Shown one piece after another: positions 1 through 7,400 of a stretch of DNA of 9,957 nt (position 1 is its first letter; every line of letters begins with the position of its first letter). A model generated the notes under the pieces. It was not told the origin of the DNA. It saw only the letters and a list, made by a program, of their open reading frames with translations, and did no database searches. This DNA is from Clostridia bacterium. GTDB taxonomy: Bacteria; Bacillota_A; Clostridia; Oscillospirales; CAG-382. The DNA lies in NCBI GenBank assembly GCA_017615235.1, contig JAGAAM010000044.1, positions 1 to 9,957 on the forward strand. Direction: 5' to 3'. The position numbers were made by a program, and so were the translations under genes.

Positions 1-519
1 GATATACATAAGAAGCAGGACGACGAAAACGAAGGTTATCGCGATGATTTTGCCGACTCCGGAGAACATGAATCTTCCGAAAGCGGTAAGTACCGGGAGG
101 TTGCGCTCGTAAACGCCCAGGATCTTATCTCCGTCGGCGGGATATTCGTCGTTGACGCTGTAAGCGTCGCCTTTTGTGACGAAAGATTCCCGGTCGCCGA
201 TTATTTCCACCACGCGGTGGGTGTTGTAAGCCGAATTGAGGTTCGGGTCGTCGGACTCGAAAACTATCACGTCGCCGACGTTTATCTCGGTCTTATCCGC
301 TTTGCGGACAAGGATGAAGCTCTGCTCCGGTATTTCGGGTTCCATACTGCCGGTCATTACCCAGGCGGTGGTCTTCCCGAACACGAAGACGGTGTGGCCC
401 GTCACCCTCGCGATTATCACGAAAAGCAGGAATATTATCACCGCGGCGATCACGGCGTAGCCTACGATATTGCCGATGAGTTTTGCGGGGTTTCTTTTTT
501 CAGCCTTTTCTTCGCTCAT
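1..519 (-). CDS. Signal peptidase I, SipW/archaeal type (second copy; C-terminus beyond the left edge)
   Basis: A membrane serine peptidase that would remove signal peptides from exported proteins on the outer face of the membrane. The visible 173 residues have a charged N-terminus (1-13), a membrane segment at about 14-36, the catalytic-serine motif MTGSMEP (Ser58), a GDVIVF strand near 82-87, NTHRVVEI with His101, and TKGDA with Asp118. A second membrane segment (about 155-173) is cut by the window edge. His in place of the Lys general base of ordinary bacterial LepB is the mark of the SipW/archaeal/ER subgroup. Members are usually about 180-190 residues, so only a short tail should be missing. 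The start is the ATG at 519-517, which overlaps the TGA of the upstream gene as ATGA and implies translational coupling. It is clearly diverged from the other peptidase in this window, so the two may have different substrates. The family is secure; the substrates are unknown. Confidence 0.9.
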   Translation of the reverse strand, partial: MSEEKAEKRNPAKLIGNIVGYAVIAAVIIFLLFVIIARVTGHTVFVFGKTTAWVMTGSMEPEIPEQSFILVRKADKTEINVGDVIVFESDDPNLNSAYNTHRVVEIIGDRESFVTKGDAYSVNDEYPADGDKILGVYERNLPVLTAFGRFMFSGVGKIIAITFVFVVLLLMYI

Positions 520-1760
520 TCCGCACCGCCCGGTTCCTCGATATTTCCGCGGGAATAGATGAATTCCTCGCCGTTGGCGCGAATGATATCCGAAGCGTCC
601 ATCGCGACGTCGAGCGCGTCGAGGAAGACGCGGTCCTCCGGCGTGAGCGTTTCGCTGCGGAGGTTCGACGGCGATTTGGCGAAGCGTTCTTTCGGGATGT
701 TCTTGCTTACGTCGGTGACGTTGAATTCGTCGCCGGAGAGCTTGCCGAGCTCGTCGACGATCTTCGGCTTGAATTCGTCGTCGGCGATCTCGCTTGCGAG
801 GGTGCTGTCCTCGTCGAATTCGTTTTTGATCTTATAGCGGAAGATCATATACTGGAGCGCAACGGTGGAATAAAGCTCTTTGATATACTCCTCGTCGATG
901 TTTTCCAGGTTCTCCTGGATAAGCATGCTGTAACCGGCGCTGTCGTAATTCTCGATAAAACGCCAGAGTTCCAGGCACTGACGGAGGTTTTTGTTTTTGA
1001 GTATCGCGTTGGTCTTCATGACCGGCGGACGGATATAGCTGTGCCCCATCTGCCGTGCGAATTCCGATTCCGCGTAGGTCGTGACGATGTTGTTGAGCTT
1101 TTTTACTCTTCTCCAGATATCGGTGGTATAGGAATAGTTCTGCTCGACTTTTTCGTCGTTATCGTCGGCGGATTCCGCGATCTCTACGCGGAAGTGCATC
1201 CTGACTTTGATCTTGTCGTGATCGAAATCGTCCTTGAAGTCGATGCTCGTCGTCTTTTCGTCCTGGCCGTCGCGCAGAGCGATCTCGTAGCGGCGGTTGA
1301 CGAAGACGTAAAGGCGGTTGATAAGCGTGTTTATGAATTTGTTCTCATAGGTCTGCATCGTTTCTTCTTTATATACGTTAAGAAGCTTTTTCGGGATTAT
1401 CATATCCCCGTCGATGCTTTGTATGAGGTTGGTGTGCTGGGAAAGGTGCTGGAGCGTGCGGACGGTTATCTTGCGCGCCTGATCGGCGTTGACAAGTTCC
1501 TCCTGGTCCTCGATGAACTTCGAAGGGTTGCGGATGATGGTATCGAGCGCGGGAAGCGCGTCCTCGATGGCGTTCACCCAGGTCTCGTCTATCGCGCGGA
1601 GGAAATACCTTTTGCGCAGTTCGACGGTGGCCTCGCCCTTGCCCATCCTGTCGAGGATAGTCCGTAAAGCGCCGTATTCGCTTACTATGCTGTCAATATA
1701 ATATGTCGCGTCGTCATATACCGACTTGAGCATACCTTCGTTTGCGCTTTTATCCGCCAT
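516..1760 (-). CDS. DUF2357/McrC-N-like protein without a nuclease domain, partner of the adjacent AAA+ ATPase
   Basis: A 414-residue soluble protein with no signal peptide or membrane segment. I do not recognise a named gene. Residues 95-160 resemble the DUF2357 / McrC N-terminal family: a helical stretch with QHLSQHTN, then IIPKKLLN and the conserved-looking EETMQTYENKFINTLI (132-147). A second stretch, YIRPPVMKTNAILKN followed by LELWRFIE (242-270), also fits that family. In McrC-type proteins a PD-(D/E)XK nuclease normally follows. Here the remaining 145 residues are acidic (for example NEFDEDST and ASEIADDEF) and show no such motif. It lies 41 bases behind the ATPase gene, has a strong ribosome binding site and shares ATGA with the following signal peptidase gene. 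By analogy with McrB-McrC it may bind and stimulate the AAA+ ring; this is inferred. The gene is certain, the family call moderate and the function unknown. Confidence 0.75.
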   Translation of the reverse strand: MADKSANEGMLKSVYDDATYYIDSIVSEYGALRTILDRMGKGEATVELRKRYFLRAIDETWVNAIEDALPALDTIIRNPSKFIEDQEELVNADQARKITVRTLQHLSQHTNLIQSIDGDMIIPKKLLNVYKEETMQTYENKFINTLINRLYVFVNRRYEIALRDGQDEKTTSIDFKDDFDHDKIKVRMHFRVEIAESADDNDEKVEQNYSYTTDIWRRVKKLNNIVTTYAESEFARQMGHSYIRPPVMKTNAILKNKNLRQCLELWRFIENYDSAGYSMLIQENLENIDEEYIKELYSTVALQYMIFRYKIKNEFDEDSTLASEIADDEFKPKIVDELGKLSGDEFNVTDVSKNIPKERFAKSPSNLRSETLTPEDRVFLDALDVAMDASDIIRANGEEFIYSRGNIEEPGGAE

Positions 1761-1768
1761 AAACGGCG

Positions 1769-1775
1769 CCTCCTT
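1769..1775 (-). promoter_or_regulatory. Ribosome binding site of the DUF2357-like gene
   Basis: On the minus strand AAGGAGG lies 8 bases before the ATG at 1760-1758. This near-ideal Shine-Dalgarno sequence with ideal spacing fixes the start codon and suggests that this gene is translated strongly and independently of the ATPase gene 41 bases upstream. Confidence 0.85.
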
Positions 1776-1801
1776 GAATCAATACCCGGGAAAACGGCTT
1801 T

Positions 1802-3403
1802 TTAATACATCATCTTCTGCAGTCTCTGCAGATATTCGATACACTCGTTCATCTCGCCCTTGCCGAAGAGTTTTTCCATATACATGATCAGGCCGCGGAT
1901 CTCATCGCGGATGAGCGAAAGGTTGAGGCTTTCGAATTTCCTGAACACCTTGGTGGCGAGTATGTAGTCGACGCCTTCAAGCTCGGTGCCGCCGCAGGCG
2001 ACGTAGACCGGAACGAAGGTGCGGAGCTGTTTGATGATACGGTTACCGAACGCAACACGGAATTTTTCGATAACGTAAAGGTCGAGCGAACCGATCTTGT
2101 TGATAAGTTCGTCGCTGACGGGATGTTCCTCCATCGCCTTGGCGTAAAGCGATTCGACGTAGGAATAGCTTATGCACTTCGGAGCCGTCTCCGGCGCCTC
2201 GAAGGGAACGCCTTTGGAATCGAGGTTGATGACGAGCGCACGGTCATAGACCTTGTCGGAGATCGCAAAGGTCGAGTCGTCGTTGTTCGCCGTGCCGATG
2301 TACCAGACGTTCTGGGGGATCTGGAGTTTACCGTCGCGCAGCTTCTGGGGGTCACCCGGCCACGCGGAAGGTACGAGCTCGATCTTCCATTCGTCGGCGT
2401 TCGGCATTTCGAGTATGGAGAGCATCTCCGCGAAGTAATACTCGACGCGGGCGATGTTCATTTCATCGAGGATGATGATGTTGATATCGTCGTTATACGA
2501 AGCCTCGTAGATGCGCTTCAATACCTCGGTCTCGTTGAACTTCTTCGTGAATTCGTTGAAGAAGCCGAAAAGTTCGGTCCTGTCGCGCCAGGACGGCTGG
2601 ACGGACGCGATGGTGGAGTCCACCTGGAAGTATTTGCCGAGCATGTAAGGCAGCGAGGTCTTACCGGTACCGGATATACCCTGTAACAGGATAAGCTTCG
2701 TGGAAGCAAGTCCGGCTATCATAAGGCGTACCGTTTTGATCTCGTAATAAAGCTTGTTCCTGGAACATGCGAAATTGCGGATATCCGTACAGAGCTCCTC
2801 GAGCGACATGACGTTCTCGTACTGCGGCGGCAGATAATATGTATATTTGTCGTCGACGGCGGAAAGCCTGTAGAAACGCTTGCCTCCGGCTTCGGCGGGG
2901 CCGTCCTTCCGGGCTTCCGCCGGTGCGGCGGTGCCGGAAGCGGGCGCGACCGCGGTCGTCTTGCCGGGTTCGCCCTTCGCTTCGCCTTCCGACTTGAGGA
3001 AGCGGTGTATCTCCTCGTAAGTGACCCCGGAGGGATCGAATTTATGCGCAAGGATGCGCTCCTTCTCCTCCGTAAGGCGTATGACGTCGCGGTGGAGTTC
3101 CGCGATCTCCTCCAGCATGTCCTCGTTCCCGACGATGGTCTTCCTGAAACGGAGATATTTGCGCACTCCTAAAATTATAAGGAAGATCACCGCGGCAAGG
3201 ATCGCGTAAGTGATAAGTATCGTGAGAACGCAAAGAATCCATCCCATGACGTTGAACCCGCTTTTATAACGTGAAAGCTGGTCGAATATCTCCGGGAAAT
3301 TGAAAAACTGGAAGATCGCGTTGAATATTCCTTTTATGCCGTTCCAAAGACCTTCAAGGATCGTTGTCATGAAGGCAAAGAACCAGTTCATAAATGCATC
3401 CAT
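1802..3403 (-). CDS. Membrane-anchored McrB/MoxR-like AAA+ ATPase
   Basis: A 533-residue AAA+ ATPase. Residues 1-35 are a very hydrophobic, Phe/Trp-rich, probably amphipathic membrane-associated helix. A clear membrane segment follows at 52-80, then a basic RKYLRFRK stop-transfer, a charged coiled-coil-like helix at 93-120 and a Pro/Ala/Gly-rich linker at about 138-175. The ATPase core starts near 200: Walker A GISGTGKTS (242-250, Lys248), Walker B IILDEMNIARVEYYF (310-324, Asp313/Glu314), sensor-1-like GTANNDD (370-376) and a candidate arginine finger in DKVYDRA (Arg388). LDEMN-ARVEYYF is typical of the McrB-like/AAA_5 group. The C-terminal about 100 residues look like the helical lid. The topology puts the ATPase in the cytoplasm, tethered to the membrane. 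The start ATG has a weak AGG 9 bases upstream; Met5 is an alternative. Its location between a signal peptidase and a DUF2357-like gene suggests a membrane-side remodelling or motor role. The ATPase call is secure; the role is inferred. Confidence 0.9.
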   Translation of the reverse strand: MDAFMNWFFAFMTTILEGLWNGIKGIFNAIFQFFNFPEIFDQLSRYKSGFNVMGWILCVLTILITYAILAAVIFLIILGVRKYLRFRKTIVGNEDMLEEIAELHRDVIRLTEEKERILAHKFDPSGVTYEEIHRFLKSEGEAKGEPGKTTAVAPASGTAAPAEARKDGPAEAGGKRFYRLSAVDDKYTYYLPPQYENVMSLEELCTDIRNFACSRNKLYYEIKTVRLMIAGLASTKLILLQGISGTGKTSLPYMLGKYFQVDSTIASVQPSWRDRTELFGFFNEFTKKFNETEVLKRIYEASYNDDINIIILDEMNIARVEYYFAEMLSILEMPNADEWKIELVPSAWPGDPQKLRDGKLQIPQNVWYIGTANNDDSTFAISDKVYDRALVINLDSKGVPFEAPETAPKCISYSYVESLYAKAMEEHPVSDELINKIGSLDLYVIEKFRVAFGNRIIKQLRTFVPVYVACGGTELEGVDYILATKVFRKFESLNLSLIRDEIRGLIMYMEKLFGKGEMNECIEYLQRLQKMMY

Positions 3404-3447
3404 AAGTCAACCTGCGTAAAGAAATTTTTCGGTATTTGCGGTAGATC

Positions 3448-3459
3448 GCGCTAAAGCGC
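3448..3459 (-). other. Short hairpin in the signal peptidase-ATPase gap
   Basis: The 62-base gap between the first signal peptidase gene and the ATPase gene contains GCGC-TTTA-GCGC, a 4-bp stem extendable by one or two weak pairs. No U-run follows it on the minus strand, so it does not look like a terminator. It could be a minor mRNA processing or attenuation element, or chance. The gap has no promoter that I can recognise, which supports co-transcription of the two genes. Confidence 0.25.
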
Positions 3460-3465
3460 CGTGTC

Positions 3466-4311
3466 TTATTCCGCTTTGGGTCCTTCCGCTTCTTCGGCTT
3501 CAGCTTCTGCGGGGGCTTCTTCAGCCTTTGCTTCCCCGGCTTCCGCTTCGGCGGGAGCTTCCTCTTCCGCCTTGACTTCCTCGGCTTCGGGCTCCCCTTT
3601 ATTATCGGACTCCTGCTGCGAGCGGATGTACTCCTCGATGGCTTTCTGCTTGATAAGTTCCTCGTCAGCCGCGGTGATCTGCTTCTTGCCGGCGTTCTTC
3701 GTCTCGTTGAGTTTGCGGACGAAGACGATTATCTCGTACACGAAGAAGATGATAAGCGGGATAACGATGACCACAAGGAACCCGGTCGACGTAAGGAGGA
3801 ACCTCATAACGTATCCGAGACCGCCGATCTTGGTATCCTGATCGGGATCGAATATGCTTATAACGTCCCTGGGGTTGACCTCGTAATGGTCGTCCGCGAG
3901 GTTGTTGTCGCCCTTGGTCTTGTAATAGCCGTTCTCGGCAATTTCGACGATCCTGTGGGTGTTGACTTCGGGCTGGCCGTCGCCGTCGATATCCGCACGG
4001 AAGGTGATGATATCGCCGATCTTGAGGCTGCCTTTTTCTTCATCGGCAAGCTTGCGGCTGAAGATGATGTCGCCCTCGTTGATGGTGTCCGCCATCGAGT
4101 TCGAAAGCACGGGGCTTATGACCTTGCCGCCGATAGACGGTATGCCGTCGGAGCTGGATGAAGCCGCGAACGCCAGAACAGTAACGATCACCGAGAATAT
4201 GACGAATATCCACAGTATCACGTTGACTATTATGCCGACGACTTTTTTAGCGCCGCCCGGCTTCTTTTCGGAAGCGGTGACTTCGCCGTTGGTGGTGGGA
4301 TCGTTGTTCAT
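3466..4311 (-). CDS. Signal peptidase I, SipW/archaeal type, with long acidic cytoplasmic tail
   Basis: A 281-residue membrane serine peptidase for removing signal peptides outside the cytoplasmic membrane. A polar, lysine-containing N-terminus (1-23) precedes membrane segment 1 (about 24-50). The catalytic domain has the serine motif PVLSNSMADT (Ser72), GDIIFSRK, GDIITF, NTHRIVEI (His119) and TKGDNN (Asp135); His replaces the LepB lysine, as in SipW. Membrane segment 2 is at about 173-198 and ends in VRK, so the tail should be cytoplasmic. That tail (199-281) is far longer than usual and Glu/Ala-rich, with an imperfect tandem duplication at 247-275. The ATG at 4311 is chosen because GAGAGGGG lies 7 bases upstream. 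An in-frame ATG at 4398 has no ribosome binding site, sits only about 5 bases from the expected transcription start and would place a hairpin inside the coding region. It is the first gene of the probable four-gene operon. Confidence 0.92.
   Translation of the reverse strand: MNNDPTTNGEVTASEKKPGGAKKVVGIIVNVILWIFVIFSVIVTVLAFAASSSSDGIPSIGGKVISPVLSNSMADTINEGDIIFSRKLADEEKGSLKIGDIITFRADIDGDGQPEVNTHRIVEIAENGYYKTKGDNNLADDHYEVNPRDVISIFDPDQDTKIGGLGYVMRFLLTSTGFLVVIVIPLIIFFVYEIIVFVRKLNETKNAGKKQITAADEELIKQKAIEEYIRSQQESDNKGEPEAEEVKAEEEAPAEAEAGEAKAEEAPAEAEAEEAEGPKAE
3487..3573 (-). repeat. Imperfect tandem duplication encoding the Glu/Ala tail
   Basis: Two adjacent copies in the signal peptidase tail encode KAEEEAPAEAEAGEA (residues 247-261) and KAEEAPAEAEAEEA (262-275). 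The copies differ by one codon in length and at several third positions, so this is an old duplication rather than a recent slippage product. The encoded segment is low-complexity, strongly acidic and probably disordered on the cytoplasmic side. Confidence 0.7.
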
Positions 4312-4318
4312 GATTGTT

Positions 4319-4326
4319 CCCCTCTC
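4319..4326 (-). promoter_or_regulatory. Ribosome binding site of the first signal peptidase gene
   Basis: On the minus strand GAGAGGGG ends 7 bases before the ATG at 4311-4309. It is purine-rich, well spaced and partly matches GGAGG. It decides the start in favour of the 281-residue form over an in-frame ATG 87 bases upstream that has no such site. Confidence 0.75.
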
Positions 4327-4374
4327 GTATAAGTAATTTTCTTTTTTTCTGAATTTATAATTAAAACACTTTTG

Positions 4375-4396
4375 GGCGAAATAGGGATATTTCGCC
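4375..4396 (-). promoter_or_regulatory. Perfect 9-bp inverted repeat in the operon leader
   Basis: GGCGAAATA, a four-base centre (TCCC on the minus strand) and TATTTCGCC form a perfect 22-base inverted repeat. It starts about 7 bases after the predicted transcription start. As RNA it is a stable 5' stem-loop; as DNA it could be an operator for a dimeric repressor acting just downstream of the promoter. No U-run follows directly, so it is not a standard terminator. Which role applies cannot be decided from sequence alone. Confidence 0.6.
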
Positions 4397-4409
4397 ATTA
4401 TTATGTTCC

Positions 4410-4438
4410 ATTATATTATATATTAGCGGTTTTGTAAA
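4410..4438 (-). promoter_or_regulatory. Vegetative (sigma-A type) promoter of the signal peptidase/ATPase operon
   Basis: On the minus strand the -35 box TTTACA (4438-4433; one mismatch to TTGACA), a 17-base spacer and the -10 box TATAAT (4415-4410; perfect) form a near-consensus promoter. A second overlapping TATAAT lies 5 bases earlier but would leave only a 12-base spacer. Transcription should start near 4403, giving a leader of about 92 nt. The bases between here and the stop codon of the large gene (4439-4491) contain only a CCGC/GCGG mini-hairpin without a U-run and no clear terminator. Confidence 0.8.
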
Positions 4439-4491
4439 GAGGAAATTTTGCCGTTTTGCCGCATAAACGCGGAGTTTTCGCCTTTATTCCG

Positions 4492-7400
4492 TCAATCCGT
4501 ATCGACAAAATCGGGGATTATGCGCGCGTTGGTGTAAATTATAAAGTTGCTGTCGCGCGATTTCTGGAGCCTTGCATAGTTGCCGGGAGTCGTTTCCTTG
4601 ACCAGTTCGACGTCGAGCGCGACCTTGTAGTTGGAGTAATAATACCCCTCCGATTCGAGGTCGGCACCGGTGATGACGCCGAAGTCGATCGGGATCACGA
4701 TATTGGTCTCGAGCTCGGTGTTCGCGGCGGATTTCGGGAAATAATAGATATATTTCGTCGGATCCGTCTTGACCGAGCGGAATCCCGTTGCGCTCTCGAG
4801 ATCGACAAGGTTCAGGTCTTGCAGATAATCCCCGATAACGAGCGGCGTGAGATAATTGTCCTGGCGCCTGTAAAGCTGGATCGTGCAGCGGACAATATCG
4901 TATTCCGCGGCGTCGTCGAAGATATTGGTTATATCGTGTACCGCGATGGTCGAAACGCCGACAAGCGTCAGTCCGTCGGTATCGAGCGGGTTGATGCCCA
5001 GCGCGCCGTAGTCGCCGCCGTAGATATCGCTCTTCACGTTATAGTAAAGTTTTGCGGTGTTGTCGTCTATCAGACAGTAATACAGGCGGTTGTTGGTGTC
5101 GGTCATCTCCTGACGGGAGGTACTGAACGCCGTGGAAGCCGGGTCGAACGCGACGTTGGAGGTACCGGCTATCGTAACGCCGGTGCTCCTGTCGGAAAGA
5201 TCGCCCTTGCTGGGGAACTGCGCGGCGATGTTCTCACTGCCTGAATATATGATGTTAACGTCGGCGGTGATCACGGCGCCGTTGCCGCCGGTCAGATAGG
5301 CGTTCAGCGATTCGCCGTTGATGAATTCGGCGTAGTTCGGGTTCTGGGTGATCGTGGGATAATCGTCTTCGATCGCGGCGACGCTGCCGTTGACGGAAGC
5401 GATGCCGTAGGTGCTGCCGGTGAATTCGGGATAACCGGTGATGATCTTGCGGTGGCTTCCGTCCTTTTCGGTCCTGGTGAGGTCGACGAGGAAGCTTTGA
5501 TAGACCTGGATCGGCGAGTTGACGGCGAGATAGCCGGCGACTTCGCTCCTTATCGAATCGTTGATCTTGACCGTGGTCTCCATCGAAACGGTAAGGGTGT
5601 CGTTCTCCGAAACGACCATTTCCTCGTTGACGTTGGTCGCCGCGAGCGACGCGCCGGTCTGGACGAATATGTTGCCGAGTATCATATGGGCGACGGTCTC
5701 TTCGGCGTTGCGGTTGCCCATCCTCGAAGGATAGTTCGGGTCGTCGAAGCTCTGGGGGCATTCGATGCGGTAGTGATAAAGCAGCGCGCCGCTTTGAGAA
5801 GCCGTGAAGAAGGAGATGTAGTAACTTTCTTTCGCGTCGAGATGTCCGGTCGCCGGGTCGTCGTCGTTTTCGACGATAAGGTTATAGTGCTGTCTCGACG
5901 AATCGGCGTCGGTCGCGGGACGCAGCCTCAACACGTTGTTGTTATATACCGCCGTTACAGTCGCGGCGGCGGAATCGCCCTGCTGCCATTCGACGTAAGA
6001 CCCGTCGCCGGGTTCTGCGGAGATATCCAGCATATCGTCGAAGGTGACCGGAGCAAACGCCGCGCTGGTCGCGTCGTCAAGCCTTTCGCGGAAGCCGGAA
6101 AGCGAAAGCGTTCCGTTGGAATAAACGTCCGCGAACCGGGCGTAATACGCCTTTCCGCCGTTGTTCGGGTCGACGAGCACGAGCACCGTCGTGTCGGCAG
6201 GCAGATAGTTCTCAAGAGCGCCGTCTTTTACGAAGACAAGCGATTTCGCGTAGTTGCGGAGCATATTTTCGCCGTTGTCGAGCGCCTGCTGCCATTCGGC
6301 TTTAGAACGGAGGTAATCGTAGCTGAAATAGATCGTGACCGGCGTGCCGAGGTTTTCCATGACCGGCTGGCCGTATCTGTCGTTCCTGCCGTACCACGCG
6401 CTCTCGTAGTTGGTGCCGGAGCCGGTGGCGACTTCGAAGTTGAACTTCAACAGCTTTTTAACGATGACCGGAACGTAAAGGTGATATGCGATCTTGGTGT
6501 TTTCCGCGGGATCGTAGAACGCGACGTCGATCAGCGAGAACAGAGTGCCTGCGCCGGAAGCGGAGGTATCCGTCGACTCGTTGGTGTTCAGCATATAGAA
6601 GTGGTGGTTCGTCGTATCGCGTTTAAGGTTAGCCTCTGTGTTTTCCACCGGGGCAAACTTGGTACCGTTGTAGTTCATACGGTAGATGTTCACCGTGTAG
6701 ATCGCGTCGTTGACGCTCGCGTAGTCGTAATTCGTGTTGGCAAGGAGGTTCAGATAGCCGTTGATGATGTTGGTACACCTGTTACGGTTGGTCTCCTCGA
6801 TGACGAGCACTGCGAAATCGTCGGTAAGGCTGTTGCTCTGCTCGGTGTTGAATGTCGAAAGCTTGTTGACGTAATTATAGTTCTTGAAGATCTTGAAGTA
6901 GGAGTCGTAAAGCTGACCCGTCGAGCGGTTTATGCTCTGGACGTAGTTATAACGCCAGTCGTTGTCGAGTATGTCCTCCGCGGGCAGCGAATCTTCGTTG
7001 GGCGCGATGCCGTCGCCGGTCAGGCGGACCTGACTGTTGCCGATATTCGAGGCCGGGTTCACCGTAACGTAAGGCGCGGCGGCGGCCCTCTCGGTCGAGC
7101 CGGTCGCGAGGGTCGCATGCGAGGTGTTCCTGCCGTCTTCGGCGGAAGCGCCGTAAAAGTCGGCGAGCACGATGTATCCGTCGGGGCCGAAATTCTCGCC
7201 GCCGGAGGAATCGTTTCTCTTACCGCAGAGCCGCGTCAGTTCGTTGCAGTCGTGTATCGAAACGCCGACGAGCTTGATATAGCTTCTGACGTTGGAGCCG
7301 GTCAGCGTGTTCATGTTGTTGCCGAGCACGCCGCCGACGCGGTAATCGGTATTCGACGCTTCGGCAGCGCCGTTCGGGTAATAGTTGACGGTAGTGCCGT

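Noticed and set aside
483..1667. Plus-strand open frame of almost 400 codons opposite the DUF2357-like gene
   Set aside because: It mirrors the real gene, crosses the ATGA junction and gives a low-complexity Val/Asp/Arg/Phe protein. The minus-strand frame has a perfect ribosome binding site and family-like motifs.
516..3403. McrBC-type DNA restriction system
   Set aside because: The ATPase has membrane anchors instead of a DNA-recognition domain, the partner has no visible nuclease motif, and the neighbours are signal peptidases rather than defence genes.
4312..4398. Extended start for the first signal peptidase at the ATG at 4398
   Set aside because: There is no ribosome binding site, it lies about 5 bases from the expected transcription start, it overlaps a perfect hairpin, and the extra 29 residues add no signal or domain. 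The ATG at 4311 has a good site.
4441..4491. Intrinsic terminator after the giant protein gene
   Set aside because: Only a 4-bp CCGC/GCGG stem is present and no U-run follows it on the minus strand. A terminator cannot be supported, so some read-through into the operon is possible.
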